Part shown: one piece after another, positions 7,830-15,349 of the stretch
How the letters are laid out: every line of letters starts with the position of its first letter
Numbering within the stretch: the stretch's first letter is position 1
Source: Mesorhizobium sp. ORS 3359
GTDB taxonomy: Bacteria; Pseudomonadota; Alphaproteobacteria; Rhizobiales; Rhizobiaceae
Assembly: GCA_000824845.1 (NCBI GenBank)
Contig: CCNC01000094.1
Location: 186,001 to 250,000, forward strand
Direction of reading: 5' to 3'
Length of the DNA: 64,000 bases
Program-made: the position numbers and the translations under genes
Notes under the pieces: model-generated
The model's input: only the letters and a program-made list of their open reading frames with translations
What the model was told of the DNA's origin: nothing
Databases searched by the model: none

Positions 7830-8555
7830 ATGACTTCATCCACCGAGACGGCGATGCGCCAGGATCTTGCGGCGGCCTACAGGCTCATTGCCCATTTCGG
7901 CATGGACGACCTGATCCACACACATATTTCGGCGCGACTGCCCGACGAGCCGAACCACCTGCTGATCAACCGTTACGGCGACCTGTTCCGGGAAGTCACC
8001 GCGGACTCGCTGGCGGTGATCGACCATCAAGGACACCAAGTGCGGGGCACGCAGGTTCCGATCAACACGGCAGGCATCGTCATTCACACGGCGGTCCATT
8101 CGGCACGGCCCGACGCCATCTGCGTGATGCACACGCACACCGCGGCGGGCGTGGCGGTCAGTTGTCTCGAGGAAGGCCTGCTGCCGCTCAACCAGACCGC
8201 CCTTCTCTTCTACGGCCGTGTCGGATATCACGCGTTCGAGGGGATCGCTCTCGACCGGGACGAGCAGCAGCGCCTGGTCGCCGATCTCGGCGACAATCGC
8301 GCCATGATCCTGCGCAACCATGGCCTGCTGACGGTTGGCCGTTCCGTCGGCGAGGCGTTTTCCCTGATGTACAATCTCGAGCAGGCCTGCCGCATCCAGC
8401 TTGCCGTGCTTGGCAGCGGCCGGCCCGTGCATCTTCCGTCCAGCGACGTGTGCGAACGCACCGCCGCGCAATATGAGGCCGATCCGGACGGTGCCGCCGA
8501 ACTGGAGTGGCTGGCATTGCGTCGGCTCGCGGGCCTCGCCTTCGACGGCCATTGA
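7830..8555 (+). CDS. Class II aldolase/adducin family protein
   Basis: A 241-residue member of the class II aldolase/adducin fold. Zinc-ligand histidines are visible in MHTHTAAG (His101, His103) and RNHGLLTVG (His164). At the place where fuculose-phosphate aldolase carries its catalytic glutamate, this protein reads INTAGIVIH (78-86), as adducin-like members do, so the exact reaction (aldol cleavage, decarboxylation or other) cannot be predicted. AGGAGG lies just upstream of the ATG and fixes the start. The gene is the first of a three-gene operon with a 2-hydroxyacid dehydrogenase and a GntR regulator, implying catabolism of a small hydroxy- or keto-acid. The upstream gap 7572-7829 contains only the operator-like palindrome. 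Confidence 0.85.
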   Translation: MTSSTETAMRQDLAAAYRLIAHFGMDDLIHTHISARLPDEPNHLLINRYGDLFREVTADSLAVIDHQGHQVRGTQVPINTAGIVIHTAVHSARPDAICVMHTHTAAGVAVSCLEEGLLPLNQTALLFYGRVGYHAFEGIALDRDEQQRLVADLGDNRAMILRNHGLLTVGRSVGEAFSLMYNLEQACRIQLAVLGSGRPVHLPSSDVCERTAAQYEADPDGAAELEWLALRRLAGLAFDGH

Positions 8556-8559
8556 CGCC

Positions 8560-9504
8560 GTGCGGGTCGTGCTCGCCGATCCCCTCGCCTATTCGGATGC
8601 GTTCGACACCGCGTTGCGTTCTGCCTGTCCCGGCGTGGAATTCCGCCGCTGGACCGAATGCGCGCCGGACACCGACTACGACCTGCTGGTGACCTGGGCA
8701 TTTCCACCGGACATGGTGCAACTGCCTGCTTCGACGCGCGCAGTGCTCTGCCTGGGCGCCGGCACGGATCAATTGACCTCGGATCCGCGCCTCCCCGCCG
8801 ATATGCCTGTCTTGCGCCTGCGTGATCCCGCGCAAGCGCAGCAGATTCTCGACTACGCCATGCACGCGGCATTCGCCCGCCAGCAGGACGATTTTTCCGT
8901 TCGCCGCCACCAGGGCGCACGCAGGTGGCAGCGGGCTGTCTCCGAGATCCGCGACCGCGGCGCCTTGTCGGTCGCGGTGCTTGGTCTGGGCCTGATCGGC
9001 GGTCATGTCGCGTCGGGCCTCGCGGCAGCGGGATTCCGGGTCTCGGGCTGGTCGCGCACGCCTCGCGAGCGTGTCGGCGTGACCGCCTTTTATGGCGAGG
9101 GCGGACTGGTTGCGGCCGTCACCAGGGCCGATCTCCTTGTCAATCTGCTGCCGTCCAACCAGCACACGCGCGGCATTCTCGACGGGCGGCTCTTCGGCCT
9201 GCTGGCGCCGGGTGCCTATGTGGTCAATCTGGGGCGTGGCGATCATCTCGACGAGACCGCGCTCAGGCAAGCGCTGGACAGCGGCCATATCGCCGGCGCC
9301 TGGCTCGACGTTTTCCTCCAGGAACCGCTGCCGGCCGATCATTGGGCCTGGGCGCATGAAAGCGTGCGCATCACACCCCATTGCGGCGGCCTGCCAACGC
9401 CCGAGGGGACCGCGGCCGCGATCGCGGAGGCGATCAAAGCGCTTGACGATCCACGAAATCCGCCGGTTCCCGGCAAACCGCTTCTTGACTCCCAAAATTC
9501 CTGA
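8560..9504 (+). CDS. GhrA-like D-2-hydroxyacid dehydrogenase (glyoxylate/hydroxypyruvate reductase type)
   Basis: A 314-residue NAD(P)-dependent dehydrogenase from a GTG start at 8560, five bases after the aldolase stop; no ATG is available there and the length then matches GhrA (about 312). The Rossmann motif GLGLIGGHVASG is at about 142-153. The catalytic triad of the family is present: Arg226 in NLGRG, Glu255 in LQEPLP and His274 in ITPHCGG. It would reduce a 2-keto acid or oxidise a D-2-hydroxy acid in the cytoplasm. Operon position with the adducin-like aldolase suggests the two act on consecutive intermediates. The substrate is not readable. Confidence 0.88.
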   Translation: MRVVLADPLAYSDAFDTALRSACPGVEFRRWTECAPDTDYDLLVTWAFPPDMVQLPASTRAVLCLGAGTDQLTSDPRLPADMPVLRLRDPAQAQQILDYAMHAAFARQQDDFSVRRHQGARRWQRAVSEIRDRGALSVAVLGLGLIGGHVASGLAAAGFRVSGWSRTPRERVGVTAFYGEGGLVAAVTRADLLVNLLPSNQHTRGILDGRLFGLLAPGAYVVNLGRGDHLDETALRQALDSGHIAGAWLDVFLQEPLPADHWAWAHESVRITPHCGGLPTPEGTAAAIAEAIKALDDPRNPPVPGKPLLDSQNS

Positions 9505-9507
9505 ATG

Positions 9508-9519
9508 CCAGTATACAGA
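9508..9519. promoter_or_regulatory. CCAGTATACAGA, probable second GntR operator
   Basis: This site ends one base before the GntR start codon and shares GTATACAG with the palindrome at 7778-7789. It lies between the dehydrogenase stop and the regulator ATG, where binding could block a short or leaderless regulator transcript. Confidence 0.5.
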
Positions 9520-9520
9520 T

Positions 9521-10234
9521 ATGCTGAAGCTGAACGCACCAGTCCTGACCGAGCAGAACGAGCGACGGAACACGATATCGGCCAAGGCCTATCAGGAACT
9601 GCGCGAGGCGATCATCACCGCGCGCGTCCTGCCCGGCGCGAGCCTTGCCGAGACTGACGTCGCGCAGGCGATGGGCATCAGCCGCACACCGGTGCGCGAG
9701 GCCTTCACCCGGCTCTTCGACGAAGGGTTGATCGAGATTTCGCCGCAGACCGGCACCCGCGTATCGCTTATCGACATGACCCGGGTCCGCGAGGCCGTGT
9801 TCATCCGCTCGACCCTGGAAAGCGCGGTCATCGCCAACAGCGGCGTCCATCCGGATCCCGGCACGCTCGACGAAATCGAGCTCTCCTTGCGAGCCCAGGA
9901 ACGGCTGGTCGACAGCGACGACATGGGCGCCCTGCATCGCGCCGACATGGCCTTCCACTCGGGCCTGACGGCTGCCTTCGCGCATCCCCGCGCCTGGGCT
10001 GCCTGCCAGCATGTATCGGCGGACATGATGCGCGTTCAGTTCCTGATCGGCATGAAGCCGGATCACATCCGCTCGATCATCGCGGAGCATCGCGCGATCC
10101 TCGATGAAGTCCGTGCCGGCAAGACTGGCGAGGCCGCGCGCCTCATGGCCGCACACATTCGCAATGTCGACTTCGACCAGGCCACCCTCAAGCGCGAGCA
10201 TCAGGAGTTCTTCCGTGCGGGAGACGGCCTGTGA
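9521..10234 (+). CDS. GntR family transcriptional regulator (FadR/FCD subfamily)
   Basis: A 237-residue repressor-type protein. The winged helix-turn-helix (about 20-85) contains LREAIITARVLPGASLAETD and MGISRTPVREAFTRLFDEGL, the standard GntR signature. An all-helical FCD ligand domain follows (about 95-220), with the family's metal or acid-binding residues in DMAFHSGL and AEHRAILDEV. The start is the ATG at 9521; longer open frame upstream is antisense-like read-through of the dehydrogenase gene. It closes the aldolase-dehydrogenase operon and overlaps by four bases an upstream start candidate of the LacI gene. It probably represses its own operon through the two GTATACAG sites. Confidence 0.9.
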   Translation: MLKLNAPVLTEQNERRNTISAKAYQELREAIITARVLPGASLAETDVAQAMGISRTPVREAFTRLFDEGLIEISPQTGTRVSLIDMTRVREAVFIRSTLESAVIANSGVHPDPGTLDEIELSLRAQERLVDSDDMGALHRADMAFHSGLTAAFAHPRAWAACQHVSADMMRVQFLIGMKPDHIRSIIAEHRAILDEVRAGKTGEAARLMAAHIRNVDFDQATLKREHQEFFRAGDGL

Positions 10235-10303
10235 TCGCTCCCGTCCCTGCCCTCGCCTTGTCAGGTCCGGAGCCGGCGGCCTCTTTTTTTTGGGCGGTCT
10301 ACG

Positions 10304-10313
10304 AAACCGGTTT
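10304..10313. promoter_or_regulatory. AAACCGGTTT palindrome, probable LacI-family operator
   Basis: A perfect ten-base palindrome in the context GAAACCGGTTTACC, with the central CG expected for LacI-family regulators. It falls 53 bases before the preferred TTG start of the LacI-type gene, which argues for autoregulation and against translation starting at 10231. Confidence 0.6.
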
Positions 10314-10356
10314 ACCAGCCAGGTTCAACATCATCCTGCCGGGAGCGTTGAAGCGT

Positions 10357-11463
10357 TTGTCGGATCGATTGAAGATCACCATCCGGGATGTCGCGCGGGC
10401 GGCGGGCGTCTCGGTAACCTCCGTGTCGCGCCATCTCAACGGCCGCATCAGCCTGCCCGACTCGACAGCGCTGAAGATCGAGCAGGCGGCTGCGCGCCTC
10501 GGTTATCGTCCCAACGCCATTGCCCGGCGGCTGACGCGCGGCAGCAGCGAGACGCTCGGCCTGATAACCTCGGACATCGCCTACCCGCTGTTTGCCGCCA
10601 TCGCCTCCGCGTCCGAAGCGGAGGCGGCGCGGCACGGCTACAACCTGCTGATGCTCAACAGCCGCAACCTGGTGGATCATGAGCTCGCCTTCCTGGCGCG
10701 TATCGAGGACCACCAGGTGGACGGCATCCTGCTTCTCACCAACCATTCGGACGACGGCCGGCTGGTCAAATGCATCAACCGGACCGGCGGCGTGGTCCTG
10801 CTCGACGAGGATGTGCCGGGCGCCCGGGCGCCGCGCCTGTTTGCCAGGAACGCCGACGGCGCCCTCATGGCGACCAGTCACCTGATCGAGAAGGGCCATC
10901 GCCGCATTGGCGCGATCGCCGGCCCGCATGGCCTGCTCAGCACGACCGAGCGGCTGTCTGGCTATGCCGAGGCGCTGGAAGCGGCGGGCATGGCGGTCGA
11001 CAACCGGCTGGTGGTCCATTGCGACTATGATGAAAACCAGGCTGCCGGCGCTTTCAAGGAATTGTTCGAGCAGCCGGATCCGCCGACCGCTGTCTTCACC
11101 TGCGGCGACATGCTGGCGCTTGGCGCCATGCGCGCGGCGCGCGGCATGGGCCTGCGCATTCCCGAGGATGTCTCGCTCATCGGCTTCGACGACATCAGCA
11201 ATGCCGACCTTCTTTCGCCGGCGCTGACGACGGTGCGGCAGTCTCCGGCCGAATTCGGCCGGCGCGGCGTCGCCATGCTGCTGGACCTCATCACAGGCAG
11301 AAAAACAGAAGCGGTCACCGAACGCATCGGCGTCGAGCTCGTCGTCCGTGCCTCGGTCGCGCCGCCATCAGGCCGCCGGCTACGACGGTCTGCAAGCAAT
11401 ACCGGTTCCGAGCCGCCAACCGGCGGCTTGGCGCCGGCCCGGGAGGAAGTCACCGAAAACTAG
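10357..11463 (+). CDS. LacI family transcriptional regulator
   Basis: A 368-residue regulator if started at the TTG at 10357, eleven bases after a GGGAG sequence. The DNA-binding head follows at once: ITIRDVARAAGVSVTSVSRH and the hinge YRPNAIARRL. The periplasmic-binding-protein-like ligand domain then runs to about residue 330 (GLITSDIAYP, FTCGDMLALGA, LIGFDDISNA). An ATG at 10231 would add 42 residues unlike any LacI N-terminus and would place the AAACCGGTTT operator inside the gene. The C-terminal 30 residues are Arg/Pro-rich and outside the fold. The gene stands 32 bases upstream of an ABC importer operon and probably controls it in response to the imported compound. Confidence 0.9.
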   Translation: MSDRLKITIRDVARAAGVSVTSVSRHLNGRISLPDSTALKIEQAAARLGYRPNAIARRLTRGSSETLGLITSDIAYPLFAAIASASEAEAARHGYNLLMLNSRNLVDHELAFLARIEDHQVDGILLLTNHSDDGRLVKCINRTGGVVLLDEDVPGARAPRLFARNADGALMATSHLIEKGHRRIGAIAGPHGLLSTTERLSGYAEALEAAGMAVDNRLVVHCDYDENQAAGAFKELFEQPDPPTAVFTCGDMLALGAMRAARGMGLRIPEDVSLIGFDDISNADLLSPALTTVRQSPAEFGRRGVAMLLDLITGRKTEAVTERIGVELVVRASVAPPSGRRLRRSASNTGSEPPTGGLAPAREEVTEN

Positions 11464-11495
11464 GATTCCAGACGGACATAAAAAGGGGAATAGCC

Positions 11496-12596
11496 ATGTC
11501 CAGCAACCGCTTTGGTCAAGACGCAGCGTTAATAGCACTCGAGAAGTTCAAATCCGGTCGGATCGACCGTCGCTCCTTCCTTACCGCCATGGCCGGTCTC
11601 GGCCTCGCTGTCGCGATACGGCCCGGCGCGGCATCGGCGGAAGCCAATGAGATCGTCGTCTGCAATTGGGGCGGCGCCGCGCTCGACGCCTTCCAGAAGG
11701 CCTATGGCGAGCCCTTCACCAAGAAGTCGAGCATACCGGTCGTGATCGACGGCGCCGGCCCGGAGACGGGCGCGATCCGCGCAATGGTCGATTCCAAGAA
11801 TGTGACCTGGGACGCAACCGACGGCGGCATGACCGACGCGCTCGTGCTCGGCAAGGGTGGCTATGTCGAACCGATCGACTACTCCATCGTCGACAAGAGC
11901 CTGGTCGGCGACGGTCTCGCCGCTGAATTCGGCATCTGCAACTACACCTATTCAAACGTGCTCGCCTACGATTCCAAGAAGCTCTCGACCGCGCCTTCCA
12001 GCTGGGCCGACTTCTTCGATCTCGAGAAATTCCCCGGCAAGCGCACGATGTGCAAATGGATCCAGGGTCAGCTCGAGGCGGTGCTGCTCGCCGACGGCGT
12101 CAAGCCGCAGGATATCTATCCCCTCGACGTCGACCGCGCCTTCAAGAAGCTGGAGCCGCTTCTGCCGAACCTGATCTTCTGGGAGTCGGGCGCCCAGAGC
12201 CAGCAGCTCTTCCGTGACGGCGAGGTGGTGATGGGCAACATCTGGCACACACGCGCCAACCTGCTGCGCAAGGAGAACCCCCAGTTCACCTGGACCTGGA
12301 ACAACAACCTGATGTTTGCCAGCGCATGGTCCGTGCCGAAGGGCAACCCCGCTGGCAAGAAGGTGTTCGACTTCATCAACTCGTCGATGGAGCCGGAGGG
12401 CCAGATCACCCTGCTGCGCATCATGGGGAACGGCCCGTCCAATCCCAAGGCGCTCGCTCTCATGACCGAGGAAGACAAGGCGGTCTATTCGCTGGCGCCG
12501 GAGAACGCAAAGACAGGCTTGAAGATCTCGGCCGCGTATTACGCCGACAACGAAGCCGCGCTGCAGAACAAGTTCCTCGATTTCATCTCTCGCTGA
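11496..12596 (+). CDS. ABC transporter substrate-binding protein, spermidine/putrescine (PotD) type, Tat-exported
   Basis: A 366-residue periplasmic binding protein. The N-terminus carries a twin-arginine signal, IDRRSFLTAMAG (23-34), then a hydrophobic stretch and a cleavage region near AASAEA. The mature part begins EIVVCNWGGAALDAF, characteristic of the PotD/extracellular solute-binding family 1/6 group that includes polyamine and opine-related binders. AAAAGGGGA precedes the ATG. It is the first structural gene of an importer operon with two permeases and an ATPase. The amidine hydrolase in the same operon makes a guanidino or polyamine-like ligand plausible. A stable hairpin follows the stop, probably raising the level of this message over the permeases. 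Confidence 0.9.
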   Translation: MSSNRFGQDAALIALEKFKSGRIDRRSFLTAMAGLGLAVAIRPGAASAEANEIVVCNWGGAALDAFQKAYGEPFTKKSSIPVVIDGAGPETGAIRAMVDSKNVTWDATDGGMTDALVLGKGGYVEPIDYSIVDKSLVGDGLAAEFGICNYTYSNVLAYDSKKLSTAPSSWADFFDLEKFPGKRTMCKWIQGQLEAVLLADGVKPQDIYPLDVDRAFKKLEPLLPNLIFWESGAQSQQLFRDGEVVMGNIWHTRANLLRKENPQFTWTWNNNLMFASAWSVPKGNPAGKKVFDFINSSMEPEGQITLLRIMGNGPSNPKALALMTEEDKAVYSLAPENAKTGLKISAAYYADNEAALQNKFLDFISR

Positions 12597-12604
12597 TCAG
12601 GGAC

Positions 12605-12630
12605 GGCCATCGGCTTCCAGGCCGGTGGCC
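12605..12630 (+). promoter_or_regulatory. Intercistronic hairpin between binding-protein and permease genes
   Basis: Ten-base arms GGCCATCGGC and GCCGGTGGCC pair completely (one G-U) around a 6-base loop, nine bases after the binding-protein stop and 11 bases before the permease start. Such hairpins commonly protect the upstream mRNA and lower permease expression. Confidence 0.55.
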
Positions 12631-12641
12631 GGATAGCCGCC

Positions 12642-13481
12642 ATGTCGTCTTTCCAGCGTTGGGCCTTCGGCCTGACGGTGCCGGCCGCGCTATTGACGAT
12701 CTGTCTCTACGTGGTCCCCATCCTTCAGGTGCTGGCGCTCTCATTCACCGAGCCGACCTTCGGCTTGGGCAATTATGTCGAGATGTTCGGCAGCGCCGCG
12801 ATCGGGCGGGTCGTGCGCACGACGATGATCGTCTCGGCGGTGACGACCGTCCTGACGATCGTCATGAGCTATGCGGTCGCCTTCGCGCTGGTCCACATGC
12901 GGCCGGCCGCGCGGCGCGTCGCGCTGTTCATGGTCATGGTGCCGTTCTGGGTCTCGGTCCTGGTGCGCGCCTTTGCCTGGATCACCATCCTGCGCCGCAA
13001 CGGCGTCCTCAATTCGGCACTGGTCGGCAGCGGCGCGATCGCCGAGCCGCTGGAGCTCGTCTACAATCAGTTCGGCGTGATCGTCGGCATGGTCCACTAC
13101 ATGATGCCGTTCGCGATCTTGCTGCTCTACGCCAACCTTTCCGAAATCGACCCGCGCATCATTCAGGCAGCGCGGTCGCTTGGGGCGAGGCCCGTCACCA
13201 TCTTCACCCGCGTCTGGCTGCCGCTCAGCCTGCCCGGCCTTGCGATCGCCAGCCTGTTCATTGTCATCTTCTCGCTCGGCTTCCTGGTGACGCCGGCCAT
13301 CCTGGGTGCCGGCCGCGTGCTCATGGTCGCCGAATATATCTCGGTGCAGATCTCCTCGACCTTGCGCTGGGGCGTCGCAACCGCCCTCTCCACGACACTG
13401 CTGCTTGTCGTCGGGCTGCTGGTCGCGGTCGCCGCGCGCAGCCCCGCGCTTCGCGCCGCCTTCGAGGGCGGACGTCGATGA
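12642..13481 (+). CDS. ABC transporter permease, PotB type
   Basis: A 279-residue inner-membrane permease with about six hydrophobic segments, the first at about 8-28 (LTVPAALLTICLYVVPILQV). The cytoplasmic EAA loop that docks the ATPase is visible as IDPRIIQAARSLGARPVTIF (about 167-186), followed by LPLSLPGL. It resembles PotB/YdcU of polyamine-type importers. The ATG at 12642 lies just after the intercistronic hairpin. Its stop overlaps the start of the second permease (ATGA), indicating translational coupling. Confidence 0.9.
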   Translation: MSSFQRWAFGLTVPAALLTICLYVVPILQVLALSFTEPTFGLGNYVEMFGSAAIGRVVRTTMIVSAVTTVLTIVMSYAVAFALVHMRPAARRVALFMVMVPFWVSVLVRAFAWITILRRNGVLNSALVGSGAIAEPLELVYNQFGVIVGMVHYMMPFAILLLYANLSEIDPRIIQAARSLGARPVTIFTRVWLPLSLPGLAIASLFIVIFSLGFLVTPAILGAGRVLMVAEYISVQISSTLRWGVATALSTTLLLVVGLLVAVAARSPALRAAFEGGRR

Positions 13482-14287
13482 GCCCGCGTTTGCGTCGCAT
13501 AGGCGAGCGCTGGCTGCCCTGGACCTTGGCATGGCTGCTGCTTGCCTTCCTCTTCGTGCCCGTGCTCGTGGTCGTGCCGGTGGCGCTGACGGCGAAGGAT
13601 TATTTGTCGTTGCCGACCAGTGGCATCTCATTCCAGCACTTTGCCTCGCTTGCGGACTGGCACGCCGGCTGGCTGCCGAGCATCCTTACCAGCCTGGGCA
13701 TTGCGCTCGCCTCCAGCATCGCCGCTACCTGCGTGGCGGCGGCCTTCGCCATCGGCGCCTGGGTCTATGCCGGGCGATGGCCCTCGACCCTGCGCATCAT
13801 TCTGCTCTCGCCGCTTATCGTGCCGCCGATCATCTATGCCGTCGGCATGGTGCGGCTGTGGTCGAAGCTGTCCCTGCTCGACAGCTGGATCGGCGTCACC
13901 ATCGTCCATGTCATCCTGGCGATGCCGCTTGCCGTTCTGGCGATCGGCGCCTCGCTGTCCAATCTCGATCCGCGCCTCGTCCAGGCCGCGCGCTCGCTGG
14001 GCGCCCGCCCGCCTACTGTCTTTGGCAGGGTGATCCTGCCCAACATCCTGCCGGGCACGATCGCCGGCGCCATCCTGGCCTTCATCGTCTCCTGGGACGA
14101 GATCACCGTGACGCTCTTCATCACCAGCCGCCGGCTGGTGACGCTGCCGCGCAAGATATGGACAAGCATCGCCGACGCCGTCGACCCGGCGCTGGCCGCC
14201 ATCGCCACCGTCATGCTCGTCGTCACCATCGCCTGCCTGCTGCTGCGCATGACCGTTTGGGAACGTCTTGCGCAGCGCCGGTCGTGA
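13478..14287 (+). CDS. ABC transporter permease, PotC type
   Basis: A 269-residue partner permease starting at the ATG that overlaps the previous stop. Six membrane segments are apparent, beginning LPWTLAWLLLAFLFVPVLVV. The ATPase-contact loop LDPRLVQAARSLGARPPTVF (about 165-184) parallels that of its partner. PotC-like proteins with this SWDEIT(V/I) signature (about 205) form the second half of the membrane channel. With the binding protein, the PotB-like protein and the PotA-like ATPase it makes a complete importer. Confidence 0.9.
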   Translation: MSPRLRRIGERWLPWTLAWLLLAFLFVPVLVVVPVALTAKDYLSLPTSGISFQHFASLADWHAGWLPSILTSLGIALASSIAATCVAAAFAIGAWVYAGRWPSTLRIILLSPLIVPPIIYAVGMVRLWSKLSLLDSWIGVTIVHVILAMPLAVLAIGASLSNLDPRLVQAARSLGARPPTVFGRVILPNILPGTIAGAILAFIVSWDEITVTLFITSRRLVTLPRKIWTSIADAVDPALAAIATVMLVVTIACLLLRMTVWERLAQRRS

Positions 14288-14329
14288 ACCCTTCATCCAG
14301 TCCGAAAGTTCAGAAAGGAAATCAAGGAC

Positions 14330-15349
14330 ATGTCAGCACATACCGCCGCAATGAGCGAACACGAATATCGCGAGGCGAAATTCTTCCAGACATTCGGATC
14401 TGTGCCGACGCCGGCTTTCCACGATCCGGAGGAACAGACGCGCGTCTGGGGGCGCCCATGGGGCTGCACCAACGATGTCGGCAAGCTGCGCGCGGTGCTG
14501 ATGCATCGCCCTGGCGAGGAGATCAACGTCGTCGACAAGAACAAGCCGATGCCCGAGATCGGCGGCTTCGGCGACCCGGAGAAGGGCTGGTACTTCATGG
14601 GCAAGACGCCGCCGGATCTCGCCGCCATGCAGGCCGCCCATGACGCCTTCACCGCGCTGCTTCGCTCGGAAGGCGTCGATGTGATCCTCACCGAGAAGGC
14701 GGCGCCCGGTGCGCTCAAGTCGACCTTCTGCCGTGACAGCGTCATCGGCGTCAAAGGCGGCGCCATCGTCACCCGCCTTGCCCGGCGCGCTCGCCGCGGC
14801 GAGGAACTGATGGTCACCCAGGCCCTTGCAAAGGCCGGCTGCCCGATCCTGGGAACGTTGCATGGCGAAGCGGTGTTCGAAGGTGGCGGCTTCGCGCTGA
14901 TCGACGACAAGACGGCGGTCTGCTCGCTCTCCGTCGCCTGCAACGAGGAAGGCATCCGTCAGGTCGAGATGATCCTGAACAGCCTCGGCGTCGAGTTGAT
15001 CAAGGTGCCGATGCCGGGCTACCGGATCCACATCGACGGCAGCTTCATGATGATCGATCACGAGACCGCAATCATCAACATCAACGAGCTCCCTTACTTC
15101 TTCATCGACCGCCTCAAAAAGCGCGGCATGAATCTGATCGAGCTGCCGCCTGAGGACAATGCCTTCTCATTGAACTGCCTGGCCATCGCGCCCGGCAGGG
15201 TCGTCATGCACGCCACCCGCACTCCCCGGCTCGCCGAGCGGCTGGACAAGGCGGGCATCACCATCTTGACGCTCGACTATGAATGCATCGAACTGAACGG
15301 CGGCGGCATCCATTGCTCGACAGGGCCGCTCGCTCGGGACCCGAACTGA
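14330..15349 (+). CDS. Amidinotransferase/arginine deiminase superfamily enzyme (dimethylargininase-like)
   Basis: A 339-residue guanidino-modifying enzyme. The conserved catalytic elements of the superfamily are all visible: FCRDS (133-137), FEGGG (183-187), HIDG (234-237) and the nucleophile in GGGIHCSTGP (Cys329). The closest named activities are dimethylarginine dimethylaminohydrolase, arginine deiminase and related amidinohydrolases, which hydrolyse or transfer the amidine group of a guanidino substrate. The gene is embedded between the permeases and the ATPase of the importer, and the ATPase start follows its stop without a gap, so it very probably acts on the imported compound. AGAAAGGAAA upstream supports the start. 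The substrate cannot be fixed from sequence. Confidence 0.87.
   Translation: MSAHTAAMSEHEYREAKFFQTFGSVPTPAFHDPEEQTRVWGRPWGCTNDVGKLRAVLMHRPGEEINVVDKNKPMPEIGGFGDPEKGWYFMGKTPPDLAAMQAAHDAFTALLRSEGVDVILTEKAAPGALKSTFCRDSVIGVKGGAIVTRLARRARRGEELMVTQALAKAGCPILGTLHGEAVFEGGGFALIDDKTAVCSLSVACNEEGIRQVEMILNSLGVELIKVPMPGYRIHIDGSFMMIDHETAIININELPYFFIDRLKKRGMNLIELPPEDNAFSLNCLAIAPGRVVMHATRTPRLAERLDKAGITILTLDYECIELNGGGIHCSTGPLARDPN

Noticed and set aside
8188..9585. A 465-codon open frame on the minus strand
   Set aside because: It is antisense to the aldolase and dehydrogenase genes and has no domain-like sequence.
10231..10356. N-terminal extension of the LacI-type regulator from the ATG at 10231
   Set aside because: The extension precedes the helix-turn-helix with non-homologous sequence and would bury the AAACCGGTTT operator within the gene.
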